52,107 nt of DNA, taken from positions 1 through 52,107 of the forward strand of contig NZ_QFVS01000020.1 in NCBI RefSeq assembly GCF_003143955.1, written 5' to 3'. The notes beneath the pieces are model-generated. The model was given only the letters and a program-made list of their open reading frames with translations, was not told the DNA's origin and ran no database searches. The stretch comes from Kurthia zopfii. Lineage in GTDB: Bacteria; Bacillota; Bacilli; Bacillales_A; Planococcaceae. How positions within the stretch are numbered: the stretch's first letter is position 1; each line of letters starts with the position of its first letter. Shown here piece by piece: positions 51,851-52,107 of this stretch. Both the position numbers and the translations under genes were made by a program.

Positions 51851-52107
51851 AAATTGCCCCAGAATTAAAGTTTGAACTCATCCAGCGCACGATAAAGAAA
51901 TACAAATTAAAGCGTATGGTGAGCTATTTATGTAGCGTAATGGAGGTATCTCGTTCAGGTTACTATAACTACTTCACGGAAAAATCAGAACAGAAGCGCA
52001 CAGCTAAAGAGGAATCCGATGAAGCAGTAAAAGAGATCATTTTAAAGGCATATCACTTCCGAGGACGCAAAAAAGGAGCACGCCAAATTAAAATGACTTT
52101 AGAAAAT
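51808..52107 (+). CDS. IS3-family transposase OrfB, N-terminal part, reached by -1 frameshift (partial)
   Basis: The -1 frame is open from 51802 to the window end and has no start codon near its beginning. It is therefore expected to be made as an OrfAB fusion by slippage on AAAAAAG (51808-51814). In the zero frame this reads ctA AAA AAG, the correct phase. The about 100 visible residues show the HTH-type N-terminal part (LIQRTIKKYKLKRMVSYLCSV, SRSGYYNYF) and RKKGARQIKMTLEN. The DDE domain lies beyond the edge. Confidence 0.85.

Larger units (their letters stand above)
51343..52107 (+). mobile_element. IS3-family insertion sequence, left part (truncated by window edge)
   Basis: The proposed left terminus is TGTACCC at 51343. 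It is followed by orfA (HTH/coiled-coil), an in-phase A6G slippery site, and the start of orfB in the -1 frame. The right end and most of orfB, including the DDE catalytic core, lie beyond the window. The family assignment is firm; the exact terminus is inferred. Confidence 0.8.

Overview
The window is a low-GC Firmicutes chromosome segment carrying the conserved information-processing block of Bacillales. Every gene I can support is on the + strand. Gene order (ctsR-mcsA-mcsB-clpC-radA, then ispD-ispF-gltX-cysS, sigH-rpmG-secE-nusG, rplKAJL-rpoBC, str, S10, spc and alpha operons, ecfA1A2T-truA-rplM-rpsI) matches Bacillus subtilis closely. Protein sequences look like the Lysinibacillus/Kurthia/Rummeliibacillus side of the family (Planococcaceae/Caryophanaceae). 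That placement is inferred from remembered sequence similarity. Strong AAGGAGG ribosome binding sites, GTG/TTG starts, a CtsR operator, a cysteine T-box and sigma-H all fit.

Layout. 1-411: 3' end of an IS200/IS605-type element (TnpB C-terminus plus its structured right end), abutting the ribosome binding site of a small DUF4870 membrane protein. 777-5444: CtsR-controlled protein quality-control operon (repressor, McsA/McsB arginine kinase, ClpC unfoldase). 5534-14442: DNA repair (RadA), PIN/TRAM protein YacL, isoprenoid enzymes, GluRS, T-box-controlled CysRS, Mini-III, RlmB and Rae1. 14516-18799: sigma-H, L33, SecE, NusG and the L11-L1 and L10-L12 operons with leader structures. 18879-27019: a methyltransferase and rpoB/rpoC. 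27069-31852: str operon. 32104-46581: S10/spc/alpha super-operon ending in rplQ. 47008-51296: energy-coupling factor transporter, TruA, L13 and S9. 51343-52107: left part of an IS3-family insertion sequence with an in-phase A6G frameshift site, cut by the window edge.

Most of the window is textbook. The unusual part is what is missing or broken compared with B. subtilis. disA is absent between radA and yacL. cysE is absent between the T-box and cysS. The slot for the L7Ae-like gene rplGB (rpoC-rpsL gap) and the slot for map (adk-infA gap) hold no intact gene. They hold stretches in which the expected protein can be followed in order only by changing frames and reading past stops, so I call both decayed pseudogenes. 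The map relic is the clearer of the two.

Other points for a second look are the TnpB right end whose predicted guide would be the ribosome binding site of the adjacent gene, a roughly 150-bp stem-forming segment between 12-bp direct repeats upstream of ecfA1, two L1-type hairpins in the rplK-rplA operon, a two-part hairpin between rplB and rpsS, and several leader hairpins (rpoB, tuf, yacL-ispD).

I saw no CRISPR array, tRNA, rRNA, toxin-antitoxin or defence system, and no convincing new multi-gene system.
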